From Endocalyx cinctus (lineage: Eukaryota > Ascomycota > Sordariomycetes > Amphisphaeriales > Apiosporaceae), in contig BCKC01000006.1 in NCBI GenBank assembly GCA_001600455.1, forward strand, positions 3,224,001 through 3,288,000: a DNA stretch of 64,000 bases, in the 5' to 3' direction. Below, piece by piece: positions 22,245-32,527 of the stretch (position 1 is the first letter of the stretch; each line of letters begins with the position of its first letter). The notes below the pieces were generated by a model, which worked only from the letters and a program-made list of their open reading frames with translations, did no database searches and was not told where the DNA came from. The position numbers and the translations under genes were made by a program.

Positions 22245-23484
22245 TATAGTGGGAATAACTGTAGGATATGAAAGAGAAAAGAAATAGCTAATGAATGAAG
22301 AGTTCTATTATAGATTTCAAGTTAGAATACAGTGGTTGGAATGAATATATTTTCGCAAGAAGGAATTTCACTGAGTGAGGAGCCGAAGGTTGGCGATAGT
22401 TATGTAATAGTATTGAGGGAAGTGGGAACCTACTAAACTACCCCACTTCAAAATAATTATATATAAACACCTCGAGCATTATATGTAGGGTTAATCTCTA
22501 TCATATAATCATCCTTATTATCGACGATGAGCTGATTCTGCCATTGTTTGATTAATTTGTTTTGTTGATAGTAAGATGTAGCATTAGGATTGTGCAAATT
22601 AGTTTGTAGCTTGGTTAAAGTGCTCTAGTAACTAACTGACATTTGATAGATTGAACGAGGCATATTTCCCTATATTTACATACGATTAGTTCTTACGCTG
22701 TAGCTAATAACTATATCTTGAATGAGGCACAATCCAACTTGATTTCATTTAATTGCCAGAGTGTTAAGCGGGAGGGACTGAGATATTACAGTACGACGAG
22801 CACATTAGCTGTATACACTGGCTAACTGACATCTCCCATTCCCCCTATGCCAACTTATTTACCGTCGTTGGCTCTTCCAGACTAATACAGTGGAAAGAAG
22901 GTGGAGACTATATAAGCCGTTATAACCAAGCAGGTCATAACCATCGTTCGTTCTTGATTTGTAACAGAACGAAGGGCAGAAAAAAAAAGAGATAATTGAC
23001 AAAAAGCTTTCCAATAACTCAGCGAGATATATAATTAGCATTTACATAGCAGGTATACATACTCCGTATATTATACCGCCATTCTTCCTTCGTTGTTAGG
23101 AGATAACAAATGTCCGGATTTACCGGGATGTGCGCTGCTGCGCCGGCAGTTAACTAAACCAGTTTGGGACGTCGCTCACCAATACTGAATATGGACAACG
23201 CTCTCATGACTAGCCAATCATATTGGATGCGGGGGTATAGTGTATTGTATATTACCATTCGAACCAGTCAAACTCCATACCGCATTATGAAATGCTAGCA
23301 CTCTTTCTATGCTCGGCATAATGTCTGCTGAGAGGATCTTGAGGATGCCGAGACAGGTTCTTGACTAATGCTGTGAACATACCATGCTATTTAACGTATA
23401 AAAAAAAGTATATAAATACAAGCTTTCCCCCTAAACTGTTCGACTGCTTGGAAGAAAAAAGCAACAAATTCAAGATAGAGACGA
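22245..23484. other. Intergenic with repeat copy and motif
   Basis: Divergent promoter region between the DUF924 gene and the alpha/beta hydrolase. It holds the second 38-bp repeat copy (22413-22450) and an exact TACTCCGTA motif (23060-23068). No gene is seen. Confidence 0.55.
22413..22450 (+). repeat. 38-bp dispersed repeat, copy 2
   Basis: Matches 1261-1298 with only transition differences. This copy also contains an internal inverted pair, GAAGTGGG and CCCACTTC, separated by 15 bases, which could be the ends of a very small element. Confidence 0.6.
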
Positions 23485-24531
23485 ATGTCTATAAGATTTC
23501 ACGCCAGATTCTTCCACTTCCTACCAAGACTCAGAATGCATAGCCAAAACCACAAGGAAATCGGCGCCGCCGCTGATATTCCAGTTCCTCCCCCATCACT
23601 TACTATGAGCGCCAGTCCTATCGTTCTACCTATCAAAGATCGCCTCGCAGACCTGCAGCTGCGAATAACTTTCCCCGCTCCTTCTTCTTCTTCTACTTCT
23701 TCTCAACCACTCCCTATCCTCCTACTCGCCCATGGCCAAGGGAGAAGCAAGTTCCTCAGCTCCCTCGAGGGTTACGCACCGCTCACCGAGTTCTGGGCGT
23801 CCCGCGGTTTCGCCGTGATCCAGCCGACCCTCCTCCGCTCGAGCTATTACCAGCTCCCCTTCGAGCCCGGGCACGAGGTAAACTGGGACGACGGTCCGAA
23901 GGACATGACGCGCATCCTCGACCGCATCGAGGACGTCGAGAACGCCGTGCCCGGCCTCAAAGGCCGGCTCGACCGCTCGCGCGTCGCCGTCGCGGGCCAC
24001 TCGTTCGGCGGGCAGACCGCGAGCCTGGTCCTCGGCGCGACCAACACCGATCCCCGCGACGGCGCGCGCTGCGACCTCGCCGACAAGCGCGTCAAAGCGG
24101 GCGTTGTCCTCGGCGGGACCGGGAACGGCGGCGAGGACATGTCGGCGAACGGCAAGACGATGATCCCGTTTTACGGCCCGGATTTCGGCGGTATGCGCAC
24201 GCCGACGCTCGTCGTCTGCGGCGACGAGGACGTGAGCCCCCATCTAACGGTTCGCGACGCCGGGTGGCACGCGGACCCGTTCACGCTGGCGCCCGGGAAG
24301 AAGGATCTGCTGTGGGTGAAGGGTGGGAAACACGGGTTCGGCGGGATCAGCGGTTGGGATGCCGCGGAGAGCGATGACGGCAGTGTTGAGCGTTTGGCTT
24401 TTGTCCAGCGCATGACTTGGGCGTACTTATGGAGTCAGATGTATGAAGGTGATGATGCGTGGGCAAAGGTTTGTCAGGCTTTGAAGGAAAAGGCCGGGCA
24501 TCTAGGCTCAACTGAACACAAGGAGGGTTAA
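23485..24531 (+). CDS. Alpha/beta hydrolase (chlorophyllase/dienelactone-hydrolase-like)
   Basis: This is an intronless serine hydrolase of 348 aa from ATG 23485, or 308 aa from ATG 23605, which fits the family start better (MSASPIVLPIKDR). The oxyanion region is LLLAHGQGRS and the nucleophile elbow is AVAGHSFGGQ (Ser173 from the first ATG). The likely acid is in VVCGDEDVSP (Asp247/249) and the base is His283 in GGKHGFGG. It has no secretion signal. Relatives include chlorophyllase-like and PAF-acetylhydrolase-like esterases; the substrate is unknown. The middle of the gene (23800-24350) is extremely GC-rich at third codon positions, while both ends are not. This creates long open antisense frames, which were rejected. 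Confidence 0.88.
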   Translation: MSIRFHARFFHFLPRLRMHSQNHKEIGAAADIPVPPPSLTMSASPIVLPIKDRLADLQLRITFPAPSSSSTSSQPLPILLLAHGQGRSKFLSSLEGYAPLTEFWASRGFAVIQPTLLRSSYYQLPFEPGHEVNWDDGPKDMTRILDRIEDVENAVPGLKGRLDRSRVAVAGHSFGGQTASLVLGATNTDPRDGARCDLADKRVKAGVVLGGTGNGGEDMSANGKTMIPFYGPDFGGMRTPTLVVCGDEDVSPHLTVRDAGWHADPFTLAPGKKDLLWVKGGKHGFGGISGWDAAESDDGSVERLAFVQRMTWAYLWSQMYEGDDAWAKVCQALKEKAGHLGSTEHKEG

Positions 24532-24692
24532 ATACATGGAGTCCCGGATAAGTCATTCTTCACTCACTCAATACACACGGCAGGGAATATTCCGTTAAAA
24601 AAACATAGTTAAAAAAGCTTATTTATTATTATGTATCTATTCTTACTCTACTCACTCAGTACACTATAGTCAAAATGATCATTCACACCTCG

Positions 24693-25802
24693 TCAGCGAA
24701 CAGATAATGAACGTTGGTGGCTCCAAGAGCTTAGCTCTTGCTCAAGTGCAAAGTCTCGAGACACTAATATTTCCGACTCTGGCGCGTTTGTCATATCGTA
24801 AATCCAACCACGAATTAACCGTATGAAACTATCAGCAGGGCTACGCCCATTCGGTAGCCCCAAGAAGTAAGCAATGCAAGCGGCTTCAGGCCGGTACCCG
24901 TTACCGACAGACCTCTGCATGAAGTCCTCACACTTCCAAAATAATCCTTGTAGGCGATTGATTAGGTGGTGACCCCTCGCAAAACAGTCGGCCAAGGCGT
25001 CTCTTTCGGATGATGTAGCCATTGTCTCCATATCGAGAATTTTGAGCTCTAGAATATTCATCTTATGGAATAGGTACACCATGGATAACCACAAGAGTCC
25101 GGTGCTTTTACATTCGAGACATGGTGGTTGGTAAATTACTGCTGTCCAGTCATAAATCAGCTCCCCAAGTATTGCAACGGTGTATTCTGTGCCGCAAAAT
25201 GTGATCGCCATCGAGAATATTGGTTGTTCGCCGGGGTCAAGATTAGATCTTGGGGCTAGATTCGTGTCTAAATTCGAGGTTGGGTCTCCGTTTAATACTT
25301 GATCGCGGTGTTGGTCTTGATGATTGTCATAGTGTGGATGGTCGTCTTGTTCGAAATCGCTTTGGTATTCTTCTTCTGCATTCGCATTCTCGGCTCCGCG
25401 ATCAGGATTATTCTCATTGTTGTTGTCGTGAATCTCGAGAATGTCCCTATCAATATTTTCTTCTCTGCGTATATTCATAATCCCTTCCGTGGGGATGATA
25501 ATTTCGACCACCTCGTACCCGGCAATGAGCGGACGTCGTTGTATGGTAACTCGGGGCTCGCCAGAATGATGTCTAGATGATCTAGAGTGATGGTTAGAAT
25601 CCGTCCTAGCAGGTCCGGAGTCAAACCACGGTGTTGATGAAGATAGCACCATATCAACATCGCGCACGGATAGTTGCCCAAAAAGCTCTGATAGCGGAAC
25701 CAATGGTCTTTGTACCGATCCAAGGCGATGGCCAACTCCCTGGAAGTTGCTGTGAGGACTGCGCCGGCGGGAATCTCTTCCACGATCTGCGTTTGATTCC
25801 AT
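24693..25802 (-). CDS. Hypothetical protein, uncertain 5' structure
   Basis: A 369-aa frame from ATG 25802. The N-terminal half is disordered (RGRDSRRRSP, SRSSRHHSGEPR, then an Asp/Asn/His-rich stretch around EEYQSDFEQDDHPHYDN). The C-terminal half, from about FSMAITFCGTEYTVAILGEL, is globular and helical with a Cys pair (PPCLECKS), MSSRFRD-like features absent, and ends ELSSWSHQRS. I do not recognise the family. A second minus-strand frame (25927-25475), shifted by one, overlaps the first 110 codons and looks more globular (DHWFRYQSFLGNYPCAMLIW), but it has no ATG. The true gene may therefore use that frame upstream and splice into the long frame downstream. The C-terminal half is the reliable part. 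Confidence 0.5.
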   Translation of the reverse strand: MESNADRGRDSRRRSPHSNFQGVGHRLGSVQRPLVPLSELFGQLSVRDVDMVLSSSTPWFDSGPARTDSNHHSRSSRHHSGEPRVTIQRRPLIAGYEVVEIIIPTEGIMNIRREENIDRDILEIHDNNNENNPDRGAENANAEEEYQSDFEQDDHPHYDNHQDQHRDQVLNGDPTSNLDTNLAPRSNLDPGEQPIFSMAITFCGTEYTVAILGELIYDWTAVIYQPPCLECKSTGLLWLSMVYLFHKMNILELKILDMETMATSSERDALADCFARGHHLINRLQGLFWKCEDFMQRSVGNGYRPEAACIAYFLGLPNGRSPADSFIRLIRGWIYDMTNAPESEILVSRDFALEQELSSWSHQRSLSVR

Positions 25803-26244
25803 TTTTGTGTGGGTCGGAGATTTACGATGTAGAATTTTGCTTCGTACAATAGATCTTTAGAGTCGGTAGATGGAGCTTTTTCCGAATTAGAGGGGGAAAG
25901 CAAGTAATTCGGAGAGGCGTATTTCAAGGTTCTTTAATTAAATATTTATTGAGAGAGCTAGAATAAGAGAATCTAACAGGTTGTCACAGGATGATGAAAT
26001 ATATGAAATCCCCTGAACCTTACAGAAACTGACTTAAAAACAAGTTACGTGAGTATTAGAGAACATAATTGGATCCGAATGACGCTGAATTTTGAAGAGA
26101 GCCTGGAATTGAGTCAAGACAGAATTATGCCACACAAATGCGACAGCAGCTATTTGCACGGGGGATAACTATTACATAAATCATTTCATCTCAACCTATT
26201 CTTGCCATCAATCGCGCTCACGAACTACGGGCGTAAAAGCAGTG

Positions 26245-26529
26245 CTAAAATAAACCTAGCCACATGTATTCATTAAAACTTCCCATTGTATATAACAATG
26301 ACCGTTTCAAGTATTCTTCTAGCAAATTGCACATTTTACCACGGACGGCTTGAAACATTCCAATCCAGATGGCCACAGTAAACAGTAAAGGATTTGTGGC
26401 TTTTTGTAAGTCGGCGTCATGGTGTAGTATTGAAATCCAAACTGCCCAGAATGTCACCGCCATATCTACGAGAGTGAGCGAGTAGCATACGAAGCCAATA
26501 AAAATTGGGAGTTCGAATGCACCCAGACC
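26245..26529 (-). CDS. Possible small membrane protein or exon fragment
   Basis: An open frame of 94 codons that is strongly hydrophobic, with three or four possible helices (ELPIFIGFVCYSLTLVDM, VTFWAVWISILHH, LLFTVAIWIGMF). The first ATG is at 26463. A CTAG just upstream of the frame (26530) could be a splice acceptor, so this may be a terminal exon or a gene fragment. No family is recognised and no upstream exon was found. Confidence 0.25.
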   Translation of the reverse strand, partial: GLGAFELPIFIGFVCYSLTLVDMAVTFWAVWISILHHDADLQKATNPLLFTVAIWIGMFQAVRGKMCNLLEEYLKRSLLYTMGSFNEYMWLGLF

Positions 26530-26953
26530 CTAGCAGAACTGCATTTCTCGAATTCCAGGGTGTCATCTTCCAGCTCTCTTGGTCATGTGATTCAACAGAG
26601 TGGTGCTAGGAGAACTTCCTAATGAGCGCCTGGGATCGATATTACAAGGCGCTGTATATTCACAATAATGCATCAAGTTATCACTATGCTTATTTCGTTA
26701 TGAAAAGTGAATGTGAATCTGGCTGGCTGCCGGGGTGCTAAAGCGCTTATTATTGATTACGTGGCTCATGTACATTCTCATATGATCAATGCTGCTCCAT
26801 ACCGGTAAAAGCGGCTGCAAAAAACATTATAATACCAAAATGGGAATAAGCGCGAGAGAAAAGTTCCTAAGAAAATACTCGTTAGAAACCGTGGGTACAA
26901 AGAGGGTACTAAATAAAAAGGTTGCAAAAAAAAAAAGAAAAGAAAGTTGTATG

Positions 26954-27025
26954 CTCTCGATCGGGGAATCGAACCCCGGTCACCTGCGTGACAAGCAGGT
27001 ATGATCACCACTACACTAATCGAGA
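26954..27025 (-). tRNA. tRNA-Asp (anticodon GUC)
   Basis: On the minus strand, 72 nt fold as a complete tRNA without an intron. The acceptor stem is TCTCGAT with ATCGAGA and discriminator G. The D arm is GTGTAGTGGTGATCA. The anticodon stem is CCTGC with GCAGG around TTGTCAC, giving anticodon GTC. The T arm is CGGGGTTCGATTCCCCG. The internal promoter A and B boxes are intact. A T-run (A-run on plus, 26927-26942) follows as a Pol III terminator. Confidence 0.97.
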
Positions 27026-27564
27026 GAAGATCAGTTGTGTGAATTTGTGGCTGTTCACTGTGGCTGACTTATCATTTAAAAGTATTTATATTATAAACAG
27101 AAATGGTCTCCACTTCGAACGCCGCTGAGTCCTCCCTTTTGTCCAATTAGATTCTTCAACCGGCTATATTTCGGGCTGGTTGTAATGGCTCAATATCGAT
27201 AATAGCACCAGCTTCTCACCACATAATTTTGAGCTACCAACTAAATACATGTTTTGGATATTTCGTGTTCGTATTTGTCTCAAGTATAACTCGGCCTATG
27301 TAGAAACAAGAATGTATATTACTGTCTGTTACGGCCATGGTGTCTACTTATTCCTCTGAATACTTGAGCAGATATGCTATCTGCGTGTACAGCTGATGCC
27401 AGCTGTTCTTTTGTATCTTACACTTAAAAGACAAGTCTGAAATAGCTCCGCTCCAATTAGTGCCTCCTCTTCGCAGCTTCATCTGTGTGGTATAATTACA
27501 CAGTACGGAGTATTCCCCGTCTTGAGCTTATAGTCTAGAAAGAGTGAGATTAGAATCAGCAGCA
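27026..27564. other. Intergenic, promoter of MBL-fold gene
   Basis: No gene is seen. It holds one exact TACTCCGTA motif in reverse orientation (27504-27512), about 55 bp upstream of the next start codon. Confidence 0.55.
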
Positions 27565-28670
27565 ATGTCGACACCATCTACTTGTTTCACTTGTAGGCGA
27601 TTGAACGGAACAACTTTTCTCATCGTTGAAGCTGATAAATGGGACGAGAATCCATTTATCTACGCCAAGGTCTACGAATCCGTCATCGTCCTATTGGACA
27701 CTGGATGCGGCGGGGCGTCGGCAAACCCCGATGTTGAAGTCAAGTCGCTACGCCAATTCATCGAGACATACCCAATACCAGACAATGAAAACAGACCGCT
27801 AAATCCTAACGCAGAAAAGAGCTATGTCGTTGTTTGCACCCACTGTCATTTTGATCATATAGGTAGGTATGAAATATTGGCTTTTTTTTTTTTATGTATA
27901 TTATTTCGTCGCTTAGCTGAAGTCATGATAAAAAGGAGGGATTGAACAATTTCGTGATGCACCTAAATCCGCAATATGGGCTAGCTCCTACGATAAAAAT
28001 TTTATTCAAGGCGAGGAAAGATTGCCGACAAGCTCGCTTTGCCGTTTCGTAGGCATGGAAACTCCGCAGTATAAGGTCACTCACTGGGCATCCGACGGGG
28101 AACGTATTAAGTATGGGCCAGATAGTTTGAATCTGGGCCTGGTCGTGTATCATACCCCAGGTCACACTCCCGATGAACTTGCAGTGTTGGATCCCACCGA
28201 AAGGGTCTTATACGTGGGAGACACGGCGTACGAATGGGCGCCCATCATATTTCCGCTCGAGGCATCTCTTCCCCTATACCTAAAGACGATTGAAAAGCTA
28301 GGTAAACTTGTTCAGTCGTTGAACTCTGAGTGTCAGAAAGCGGACGATGGTAAGATTACCGAGAAAACTTTAACCTCTAGCATTTACTAACATCATCTTT
28401 CAACTCGATAACTTAGACAATCTCGCAAGAGATGCTGTGGCGTCTGTGAAGAGAGTTACTCTCGCATCTGGGCACATAACTGCTGAAATAGACGCCGAAA
28501 CTTTTCTGGGGGAAGTACATGAATTTCTTTGTCGTGTGGCTAGTGGCGGCGTGAAGTCACGATATAGGCGAACATTTCGCGGCGAGGAAGAAGAACTGTA
28601 CGAGAGAGACGACGGTAGAATCTCTTTTGCGGGTCCAATAAAGATGTTTCGCGATTTTATTGGCAATTGA
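27565..28670 (+). CDS. Metallo-beta-lactamase-fold hydrolase
   Basis: A 321-aa zinc hydrolase of the MBL superfamily. The exons are 27565-27862, 27936-28349 and 28417-28670, summing to 966 nt with phases agreeing. Metal ligands are present: HCHFDH in VVVCTHCHFDHIGG (exon 1 end), the His in YHTPGHTPDELAVLD, and the Asp in LYVGDTAYEW. VIVLLDTGCGG forms the early beta hairpin. A late His in LASGHI could complete the second metal site. The closest pattern is the lactonase or glyoxalase-II-like branch, but the substrate cannot be told. The start is the ATG at 27565; the open frame upstream lacks another ATG. No signal peptide, so cytosolic. Confidence 0.92.
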
Positions 28671-29704
28671 ATAGGTTTGTCAGGCTGCTGTTTGAGGTTT
28701 ACCACTAATTATCAAATATTTTACTTCTCGTTCGTAACTTATGTCCTATTCATACATGTCTCACTGAAGAACTCCAACTTATTGATGAGCTATTATCCAA
28801 TGCTGAAACCAGATTTTACCTATGTAAGTCTGTAGTTGATATTCATTCCGGCTAACAGGGGCTAGGTCTATCGTAGAGGAATGTGTTCTGGTCAAAAGAA
28901 AAAAAANAAAAAAAAAAAAAAAACCTCACAGCCCTCTGGCCTTTAATTTTTCACGTGAAAAAATATTGCGAATGACAATTTGATCTTGCTACATTTATAT
29001 TATTTTTCTTCAAATGCCCAAGTGCCTAATTGATTACTATCCTTTAATAACAAGGGGGAAAATGGTCATGAGGCAGGGCTTAAATATTCCTTCTTCATGC
29101 ACGGTCTGTCAGCCAGCTGATCATAAACTATATGCTTAGAACATATAATTGCACATAAACCAGCCCCCAATGAATCCTTTACGATTATTTCAATGATAAG
29201 AAAGTAAATACTGGTGGTGGCTGACTTGTGGCAATGCTCGTCTCAGAACTGCGATGATATGTAGTCAGCAGCACGATCGGCAGTTGATGCCTGTGGCGCA
29301 ATTGTAGAAATTGTATCAACTATGTAGTTTCGACGAGTGGTTTTACGTGGTATGGAGCTGAAGCCTCTAAATTGTTGTTGGTGGCGACTAAGTCGCGAAG
29401 GAAGCGATGATCTTGACTACCCCCGGTCGTGTCGACGCGGCTCAGTGCTCTCTAGACCAACACAGCCTAATAACATTGATACTGCCTGGTTTTTTATTTA
29501 GAAAATAAATTTTTGAAGTGTTTTTGATTTGTAGTTAAATAGCACCACATGCCTGGTCCAATCCGAAATTGAATTTTTCTATTTTTTTGGATTATCTAAC
29601 ATAAAAAAAAATTAAAACTGTCTTATTTCTTCTATACATACTTTCCAACAAGGGAGAAACTTTATCCTCAGTAACCACGAGATTAAATACTTAGGAACCA
29701 CAAT
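28671..29704. other. Intergenic with A-run and ambiguous base
   Basis: No gene is seen. An A homopolymer at about 28899-28923 contains the only ambiguous base in the window (N at 28907), which marks local assembly uncertainty. Confidence 0.6.
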
Positions 29705-30274
29705 ATGCCTATCCCAACCCCGAAAGCGACACTAACCACGGCGGTGGTTTTGCGACGTATCAGCATCGCCACCTGGCTCCCGGCCTTTCCTCTGCTTCTA
29801 GCTCACGGAATTAGCTCCGGATTAGCCGTACCGGCGATCGGATTGATCCCGCAAACCGGCTCGGCCCTCATCGGCCTCTTTCTCCTCTACCGAGACCAGA
29901 TCGGCTCGGCGGGCTCTCCGTTCCAGGTTCTGACGGACGCCAACGTCTTCTGGATCGACGTGCTGATTTCCATAACTTTCTTCAGCATGCTAATCCCAAG
30001 CTGGGTTGTGATGATCGATACGTATGAATCTTTGGTCGCGCTGGGCGCGTACGCTTCCGTCCCGATGATCGTCAACTTCGGCATCCACGTGTATTTCGTC
30101 ATTACGCAGCTTCATCACCTACTGTTTTCGCGATCGTGCGAGTGCATGTACTGTCGGAGCATGTCCTCGAGGAAGTCCAATGGTTACTCGAGATCGGAAT
30201 ATACTCCCCTCAACCAGGGTGAGCACGGTGGTGAGGTTGAAGGAGGTTATCAAGATGTCGAGGCCGTCGCCTAA
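29705..30274 (+). CDS. Small four-helix membrane protein, hypothetical
   Basis: An intronless 189-aa protein with four hydrophobic segments (about 21-45, 47-62, 83-105 and 111-135). A cytosolic tail carries a Cys-rich patch (RSCECMYC) followed by a Ser/Gly/Glu-rich end. No signal peptide cleavage pattern is seen. The layout resembles small MARVEL-like or other fungal four-helix membrane proteins, but no signature was recognised and no function is proposed. Third-position GC is high, as in neighbouring genes, which supports it being coding. Confidence 0.6.
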   Translation: MPIPTPKATLTTAVVLRRISIATWLPAFPLLLAHGISSGLAVPAIGLIPQTGSALIGLFLLYRDQIGSAGSPFQVLTDANVFWIDVLISITFFSMLIPSWVVMIDTYESLVALGAYASVPMIVNFGIHVYFVITQLHHLLFSRSCECMYCRSMSSRKSNGYSRSEYTPLNQGEHGGEVEGGYQDVEAVA

Positions 30275-31466
30275 TGCATGCGTCTCAACGTTGGCTGGTT
30301 TTATTTTATATCGATTTCAACTGGTTGAAAACCGGGATATTAGACTCGGACTAAAGGGGAGAATGAGATGAGTGACGTTGAGTTTAAAAGGCCTTGGAAA
30401 TAATTAGGGGATGAATTTGGAAAGCTTTATACTTATTTCTTGAATTTATCTTGATGAATGGAAATTAAGCATGTCCTTATTCGGATATAACGGTGCTTAA
30501 AATAGATAAGCATAATCTATACCAAACGCTCCTCTATGATACCTGGTCGCGTGTCTTCCTATTTGCGCGCCCCAATGAAACTACTATTCATTGGGATGAT
30601 ACGTCTTACATGTGGCGTAATTTCTTGTCTTATTTTCGATGTTCGTGTTTAGGTCCATACCGAATTACGCGACCGGTGATAATTGTAACCTTCCAAATTA
30701 CTATAGAGAAAGCTACACTCGAAACCATTGATGTGATGCGATTGGACGCACGGAGAACGATTAAAGCCGAACTTATCAGTAATATAGTTACGTCATAATA
30801 GTCACGGAGAAGTAGCTGAGGGATAAGGCCAGAGATTGGGATTATTTTGCATCAAAATTAGGATGATCGACAACTGTCAGATGAAAACATATGGCGGTAT
30901 AGACGGTAAGGAGAGCCAAGAACCACAGCCCCATCACCAGGCTGAATAAAACTATCATGGCGCCATCAACTTGTGTAGCATGAAATTTAATTGTTTATAA
31001 TCTAGGTAATCATCATACTATATATAAATTCCACTCAATGGATCACATAAATTACTCCTTTATTCATCGCATCAAGATCGACAAATATGTGACTCTGACT
31101 GGATCCTGAGTTCTTGGCGACCTGCTCACGATCTCGTCAACCAAGAATGATCTTACATTCTGATTTTAGTAGGTGAGGATGGTTGGCATGAATCAGTTCA
31201 CGATGTACGAGAAAAATCGCGTTCGGTTTCCAAAAAGATTTTTTTTTGGAGCTCCTCCTCTAGCCGATGGTCGTGATCGTCGAGTCCCCTCTATTCAACT
31301 GATCAGCGCTCTAGGGGGAGGAAAAACGTATAAAGGAGCTAGAAGTCTCTCTTCGTTTCCAAAATATCAAACAGAAACAAGAATCAACACAAATTCGACT
31401 TCAGCATCACAAATCCAAAGTATCTCTCAATTCTGAATTTTTTTGCTCTCCCAATAAGAAATCACA
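30275..31466. other. Intergenic, promoter of NPP1-type gene
   Basis: A 101-codon frame at 30493-30798 has no recognisable content and was not called. A TATA box lies at 31329. Otherwise nothing could be identified. Confidence 0.5.
31329..31334 (+). promoter_or_regulatory. TATA box of NPP1-type gene
   Basis: TATAAA in the context CGTATAAAGGAG, 138 bp upstream of the ATG at 31467. Confidence 0.5.
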
Positions 31467-32527
31467 ATGGCTTCTATCAACTTCCAGACACTCTCGCCTA
31501 AGAAGGTTCTGCTACTCGCAGCGGCACTCGCCCCAGCCGCGAATGCAGCAGCAGTCTCCTTCAACCCGCTCTCTCTATTGAAGCGCGATCCTCCCACTGC
31601 CTTACCCAAGTGTGCCACGGGACAAGACGCAACTTTCCAGCCAGGTATATTTCTACTATCCCTTTTCCCCCTTTTCTCTCCAAGCATAATTTTGGAATCC
31701 ATGACTTTACATATGTCGGATCGACTAACTTCTACGTCAACAGCTATGGACTTTGACACCGACGGATGCTACAACAGCCCCGCGGTCGACGGCTCCGGCA
31801 CGACGGCGCTGGGACTCGACTGCGGCGGCGCCAAGAACGGACACTGCCGGGACCAGTCCGACCTGGACAACAACAACGTGTACTCGCGCGCGCGGTGCAA
31901 CAACGGCTGGTGCGGGATCATGTACGCGTACTACTTCGAGAAGGACCAGTCCGTCGACGGCTCGTGCGGCGTCGGGCACAAGAACGATTGGGAGCACGTC
32001 ACCGTGTGGTTCCGCGAGGGCGAGTCCGAGGCCAGCTACGTGGCCGTCTCCCAGCACACGGGCTGGGAAGTTCGCGCCGCTTCCGACGTCCGCTTCGACG
32101 GGACCCACCCCAAGGTCGTGTACCATCAGGACGGCGCCGGTACGCACGACTTCCGGTTCGCTAACGAGGATGACGACAATATCGAGAACCACTACGGTAG
32201 CTGGTTTGTAAGTGAATTTCCGCCTTTTTTTTTTTTTCCTCGTTTTGTTTTTATCCTAAAATAAGAAAGAAAAAAGACATAAGAAGTTTGGTAATAAAAA
32301 GTTCAATGTTAACTATCTTCTATTAGTACGGCGATCTCGTGAGCTACAATGGCTTCCCATCAGACGACGTTCGAAACACGATGCTAAGTGCTGATTGGGG
32401 TTCTGCCCTGGTCAACTTCAAAGATGACACTTTTTCCGGCAAGCTATCAGACGCTAAGGGAGGCAATGATATCGGCTTGGACACCAACAGCGATGACGAC
32501 AACTCTCCTGGTCAGCCCGACTGCTAA
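31467..32527 (+). CDS. NPP1-domain secreted protein (NLP family)
   Basis: A 280-aa necrosis- and ethylene-inducing-peptide-like (NLP) protein. The exons are 31467-31644, 31744-32207 and 32327-32527; phases agree and no lesion is seen. A signal peptide covers about the first 27 residues (KVLLLAAALAPAANA), followed by a possible Lys-Arg processing site (LLKRD). The NPP1 domain spans exons 2 and 3 and is rich in Cys, Asp and Asn. The hallmark heptapeptide at 137-143 is GHKNDWE rather than the common GHRHDWE. The His, Asp and Glu known to bind metal in studied homologues are kept, while the Arg and second His are changed. Some NLPs damage plant membranes and others do not. Toxicity cannot be judged from sequence. 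Saprotrophs and endophytes also carry such genes. Confidence 0.93.

Noticed and set aside
23722..24243. 173-codon antisense frame in the alpha/beta hydrolase
   Set aside because: Shadow of the GC-rich coding strand; the sense strand has a complete catalytic triad.
30493..30798. 101-codon plus-strand frame
   Set aside because: No recognisable domain and AT-rich random composition.
31737..32192. Long frames on both strands over the NPP1-type exon 2
   Set aside because: They are Thr/Arg- or Val-rich shadows of the GC-rich true frame.
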